Below are positions 59,285 to 64,000 of a stretch of DNA of 64,000 bases, piece after piece. The number at the start of each line of letters is the position of its first letter. Position 1 is the stretch's first letter. The position numbers and the translations under genes are program-made. The stretch spans positions 935,001 through 999,000 of the forward strand of contig CALYLW010000068.1 in NCBI GenBank assembly GCA_944989445.1. The letters run 5' to 3'. The stretch comes from Ampullaceana balthica (Eukaryota; Mollusca; Gastropoda; Lymnaeidae). The notes beneath the pieces were generated by a model that saw nothing but the letters and a program-made list of their open reading frames with translations, did no database searches and was not told where the DNA came from.

Positions 59285-59401
59285 TCTTAAATCATGCATT
59301 CATTGTGGAACGAAGATACTTTTTTTTTATCAACTTCAGTTTGGAGAAGCTCTTTTCACAACTAGCGACACTGATAACAATAATTGTTATAAAAATTCTT
59401 A

Positions 59402-59470
59402 GAATACAAAATACACAAACAAATTGTGCAATGAAAACAATATATTTAAGCTTTATGTATAAACTAATAC
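59402..59470 (+). repeat. 75-bp dispersed repeat, copy 3
   Basis: Contains AATACACAAACAAATTGTGC and GAAAACAATATATTTAAGCT. It replaces expected hAT coding sequence just N-terminal of the SVASCEKSF motif, so it is probably an insertion. Confidence 0.65.
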
Positions 59471-61292
59471 AACAAGCGGGCCTTTTCCTCCATTTTTTCC
59501 AACGCAATGCCTCTTTTTGTAGTATAGGTACAGCCACAAAACCCGAATCATTTTCCTTTCATTATGGAACTGTTCTTTATCAATGTCAATAACATCATTT
59601 ATTTGACATTCAATTTCTTCACTTAGTAGGTTACATGGGATTATACACGAATATTTTCTGACATGGACATGCTACTGATCAAAGAGTTCTTTTAATTCCT
59701 TTATAATTCGATCCATGGATTAAAACATTTCTCGTTGTACTTCATGTTCTAAAGATAGGACCCCGTCTTGTGAATTTTCCCCACTCACATGTTTTTCCCT
59801 TCTAACTTGGCGTTTCCTTTATTTTCTACAAAGTAAATAAACGATTCTACAACTTTAACTTCGCCAACATCAATAACTACGTATCTTTTAATTTGACTAG
59901 TTTAATATTTGTGGGAAATATCTGGAGAGCTGTCAAATATCTTACAAAAGTTTTTAGCTTGCTTTATTTGGTCCATTATTGTTTTTCTCGCTGCCCCTCT
60001 CAATAGGTCTATGAATTCACTTTGAATCATTTTCCACAAATAAGAGACACTATATTTATTACCCATCTTAATTTTTACTAAATGTTCACATAATACTGGG
60101 TCGGACTTGGCCAACAAGTCAAAAAGCTCTAGAAAATTTCCTATATTTTCAATTGAATTGATGTCTTCCTCATGAATACTTTCACGATGACCCCACAACG
60201 CCAAATTTTGTTTTGCTAAGAATCTAATTATATTAAGTATTGTGAGAATTTCTTTTCCTTTTTTCTTATTTCTTTATCAATATTCTGTTTTTGTAGTTTA
60301 TCAAAAGTTGCACCATGTCCAATTCTTATTTCTAATTCCTTCCATTGGAAAATGACCGAATTTTCCGTAGACTCAACTCGTGTTCACTTATTCAGTAGAC
60401 TCAACTCATGTTGACTTATTTTGAGATTAAACTTCCACTATTTGTTAAAACTATTGGAAAAAATCATCAAACAGTTGACAGCAAAAACAATATATAATTT
60501 TCTTCAATGGTGAACACACCATCCACGATATTAACAAATTTTCACAATTATGCATAATTTTGGGGGAAAAAACACCAATCGCGATTAATCTTTCTTGTGA
60601 AAATTCGTAATAATTTTCACTGAAATAGACTAATTCAAACTATCTAAACATTACTTTAATAGGATATGCATAAAATTTTTAGTGAATAAACGTATTTTAA
60701 TGAAACACACACATTTTGTTTGTGCTACGTTATGAAAAAAACAAACAAAAAGAAAAAAAAATCATTTTTAATAAATTACCTTAGAATAATTTTCTGAAAA
60801 CTTAAACAGTAATATAAATTACTACTTGCAAGTTAAACACAATATTTGAAACACAATGCCATGTAGGTACTTTTTCGCGTATCATTCTGTGCATGTCGAA
60901 AATCCACGCAATAACTGTCGCGGCGATATTAATAGTATATTCGGTCCAGCAGTGATGTGTTCTTTGTGTTGTTTTCTTATAAAAAGCGTCACCTGTGATG
61001 TATACCACTTAATTTTCAAAACAAATCGATACAATTTTTAAGCGATTTTAAATTTCTTAACGGTTATGCGTTAGTTATAACAAACAGTATGTAATAAGAA
61101 AATGTCTTGATAATCCGTTAATTACGACTCGAAAGTACGAATATTTTATTTTCACCCGGGTTTTCCACTTTCAAAAGAAATAGAGCGGTTGTCCGAAAGG
61201 GCTGTACTTTTCAAATGCCCCCAAATGCCGCCCCCAAAACGTGTGCCGCCCGGGGCGGACCACCCCCACCGCCCCCCCTAGTTACGCCACTG

Positions 61293-62989
61293 CATTCTAT
61301 TATCATTTTAAAAAATGTATCTATACCTAAATAATGCATTAAATGAAGGGAAACAATTGTTCATTTTTGTTTAAATTTTAAATTAGATCACATTATGCGA
61401 AGAGTTAAATTAATAAGACTTGCTAATGTCATTCACATAATTTAGATGTCTAGAGGTTTATTTAAAACATGATTTAAAGCTATAAAGTCATCGTGTAAAA
61501 TTTTTATATTGTTTTTTTCCGAAACTGAAAACTAAGTAATTAGAACAATTAAAGAAATGTATCTGTTTTCATATACAAACCTAATTATGTTGTTTCGACA
61601 TAGTGCACGATATCTACGAGTGAAACTCCACTTTTATTCGCTCCTAAAATAGGGGACAATAATGAAGTTTTACTGTTCCAATTTGTATCTTGATCCCACA
61701 ACTCTAACTTTATGATAGAGATTTAAAATAAATTAAACTTGATGTTATCATCCAACTCTAGAAGTTAAAAACATATTTGGATACTATCATCGTAATTGAA
61801 AAAAGACAACACTACATGTGTATGCTTTGAAAAATGACGCAACAAGACGATCAACGTTAACGACATGAAGTCTTTCTTCGAAATAAGTTTTTTTTTAAAG
61901 TGTGCAAATTTTATGATCCGTAAATTACCAATAAACTCCCGTTATCCATAAATAATCATTTAAATCACAAATTGAAATTGTTTTATTCTTGAAACGTACA
62001 ACTAAAAAAATGTAACCGTTATATTTCATTGTGTAATTCGCATACAATTGCCTTTATTTTTTTTATCTTTTTACCATATACTGTTCATTTGTACTTAGTC
62101 TTTTATTGTGTCTATGTTACATATAAGATAACGATCTACTAAAATAACAATGAGACCTCAACCCCTTAATCCGACCCCCTCCCCCAAAAAAATAATTTAA
62201 AAAAATTAAAAATTGTTTCAGTATTCAATCATAGTGAATCATATAATTATTTCTAATAGTATGACATTTTTACTATGAGCTTGAATATCTAAAGCTGATT
62301 ATGTAAGTGCATATCTGAAACAGATTATGTAAGTGCATATTTAAAGCTAATTGTATATGTGCATACATAAAGATGCATTTTAAGTTTGTATGTATGTCAC
62401 TATAAATATATATCATTGTTTCTTTATTACAAAAATAGGCAATTTAATCCAAAAAAGGTTTGTGTACATATTGTGATAACTTCATACAATAGTGAAAAAG
62501 AATCATATAAATATTTTATTGATACTTCAACTACAATAACGTGTTTATTATTAGAGTAAGCAGAAATGTAAATAATTCTTGAAATGTCAAATACAACACA
62601 AACAAACCATTAATATCATTAACACTTATTTCTGCTTTTGTTTCCTCTAGAAACGGTTAGTTTCGCTGTCTAACCTTTAACTTAAATGCATGTACACACA
62701 ATGACTTGCTACTTTTAAGAGAATCCATTTAAGAAATATTAAATAATAGAAAGCTGTTAACAATAAACATTGAATTTGTCTTTTTTTATATTCTATTTTA
62801 CCCATTGCTAACCACTTACCCCTAAGATCATGTCGACAAAAACTTCCTGATAACTGACTTTGTCAAGACTTTTAAACAGAAAACTGAATCAGGCCAGGCA
62901 AGTCCAGGTAGTTCTTTAACAGAGTTGTAACAATAAAAAATAAATTAAATAAATATCTTGAAGTACAAGTAGAGGTAAATTCCTTAAAT
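61293..62989. other. AT-rich intergenic or intronic sequence
   Basis: A short tandem of TTATGTAAGTGCATATCTGA units lies at about 62290-62370. No coding region supported. Confidence 0.6.
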
Positions 62990-64000
62990 AAACAATTTGA
63001 TACACACACTTTGTGTCTTTATGTTAAAACTACTTACAGAAACAATTTGATACACACACTTTGTCTCTTTATGTTAAAACTACTTACAGAAACAATTTGA
63101 TACACACACTTTGTCTCTTTATGTTAAAACTACTTACAGAAACAATTTGATACACACACTTTGTCTCTTTATGTTAAAACTACTTACAGAAACAATTTGA
63201 TACACACACTTTGTCTCTTTATGTTAAAACTACTTACAGAAACAATTTGATACACACACTTTGTCTCTTTATGTTAAAACTACTTACAGAAACAATTTGA
63301 TACACACACTTTGTCTCTTTATGTTAAAACTACTTACAGAAACAATTTGATACACACACTTTGTCTCTTTATGTTAAAACTACTTACAGAAACAATTTGA
63401 TACACACACTTTGTCTCTTTATGTTAAAACTACTTACAGAAACAATTTGATACACACACTTTGTCTCTTTATGTTAAAACTACTTACAGAAACAATTTGA
63501 TACACACACTTTGTCTCTTTATGTTAAAACTACTTACAGAAACAATTTGATACACACACTTTGTCTCTTTATGTTAAAACTACTTACAGAAACAATTTGA
63601 TACACACACTTTGTCTCTTTATGTTAAAACTACTTACAGAAACAATTTGATACACACACTTTGTCTCTTTATGTTAAAACTACTTACAGAAACAATTTGA
63701 TACACACACTTTGTCTCTTTATGTTAAAACTACTTACAGAAACAATTTGATACACACACTTTGTCTCTTTATGTTAAAACTACTTACAGAAACAATTTTA
63801 TACACACACTTTGTCTCTTTATGTTAAAACTACTTACAGAAACAATTTGATACACACACTTTGTCTCTTTATGTTAAAACTACTTACAGAAACAATTTGA
63901 TACACACACTTTGTCTCTTTATGTTAAAACTACTTACAGAAACAATTTGATACACACACTTTGTCTCTTTATGTTAAAACTACTTACAGAAACAATTTGA
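62990..64000. repeat. 50-bp minisatellite, 20 copies, continues right of the window
   Basis: The unit contains CACACACTTTGTCTCTTTAT and ends AAACTACTTACAG. It is extremely uniform: I see only a TGTGTC change in the first copy and one TTTTAT change near 63800. Each unit resembles a 3' splice site: a pyrimidine-rich tract, then CTACTTACAG. The same CTACTTACAG ends intron 7 of the gene. Confidence 0.97.

Larger units (their letters stand above)
58955..60204 (-). pseudogene. ZMYM1-like hAT transposase relic split by a MITE
   Basis: From N to C on the minus strand: GNFLELFDLLAKSDPVLCEH and KIFDSSPDISHKY at 60204-59902; SVASCEKSFSKLKLIKKKYL and RSTMN at about 59390-59292; then, beyond the MITE, RLQTLAILSIEQNI at about 59000-58955. 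These match the DUF4371 and C-terminal dimerisation parts of this family. Central segments are missing and stops are present. Confidence 0.8.
58479..61292 (-). mobile_element. hAT element of ZMYM1 type, 2.8 kb, with nested insertions
   Basis: The ends CAGTGGCGTAGCTAG and CTAGTTACGCCACTG are inverted repeats, both followed inward by CCGCCCGGGGCGG. It contains a minus-strand hAT transposase relic, and within that a hAT MITE and a 75-bp dispersed repeat. The flanking octamers CCCAGCCC and CATTCTAT do not match, so one side may be rearranged. Confidence 0.65.

Overview
This window is eukaryotic and almost certainly animal genomic DNA. It holds one multi-exon gene on the + strand with GT-AG introns, an AT-rich background, many (TA)n tracts and many decayed DNA transposons. 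The mix of hAT, pogo/Tigger-like, foldback and tRNA-derived elements and the very heavy minisatellite load suggest an invertebrate, possibly a mollusc. That is inference from style only; no sequence search was possible.

The gene: eight coding exons can be joined from 6090 to 44386 (6090-7469, 21517-21624, 25348-25430, 25914-26076, 26832-26912, 33730-33830, 38961-39096, 43910-44386). Every junction has a GT donor and an AG acceptor, and all phases agree. The sum is 2529 nt, i.e. 842 residues plus a stop. The protein has a long Ser/Arg-rich, low-complexity N-terminal half encoded by one exon, then a coiled-coil half, then a Ser/Arg-rich tail. I do not recognise the family. A non-coding 5' exon segment probably begins at 5923.

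Layout: 1-4720 is five back-to-back minisatellites. 4720-5922 is AT-rich sequence. 5923-44386 is the gene. Intron 1 (14 kb) holds a hAT MITE (13139-13582), a decayed ZMYM1-like hAT transposase (about 14370-16300) and a complete but dead Buster/ZBED5-like hAT element with terminal repeats and target duplication (16814-19090). A 36-copy minisatellite sits inside the transposase of that last element. The other introns are dominated by minisatellites; intron 7 is about 97% tandem repeat. Downstream of the gene, 45-61 kb is a transposon graveyard: a pogo/Tigger relic carrying a MITE, two copies of one hAT MITE, a 71-bp micro-MITE, two copies of a foldback element with 9-bp target duplications, two further hAT elements in minus orientation, a LINE tail, and a non-repetitive 174-codon ORF of unknown origin (56740-57264). 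The window ends inside a very uniform 50-bp array (62990-64000).

By adding the spans listed here, roughly 30% of the window is minisatellite. The most interesting pattern is that at least four splice sites of the gene are themselves part of the adjacent minisatellite unit: the exon 4 acceptor and the exon 5, 6 and 7 donors. The exon 5 acceptor looks like a modified last repeat copy, and arrays also abut exons 3 and 8. The introns therefore appear to have grown by tandem multiplication of their own splice junctions, leaving arrays of decoy splice sites. Most of the long open frames in the window come from repeat units whose length is a multiple of three, or from stop-free cyclic arrays, and should not be taken as proteins.
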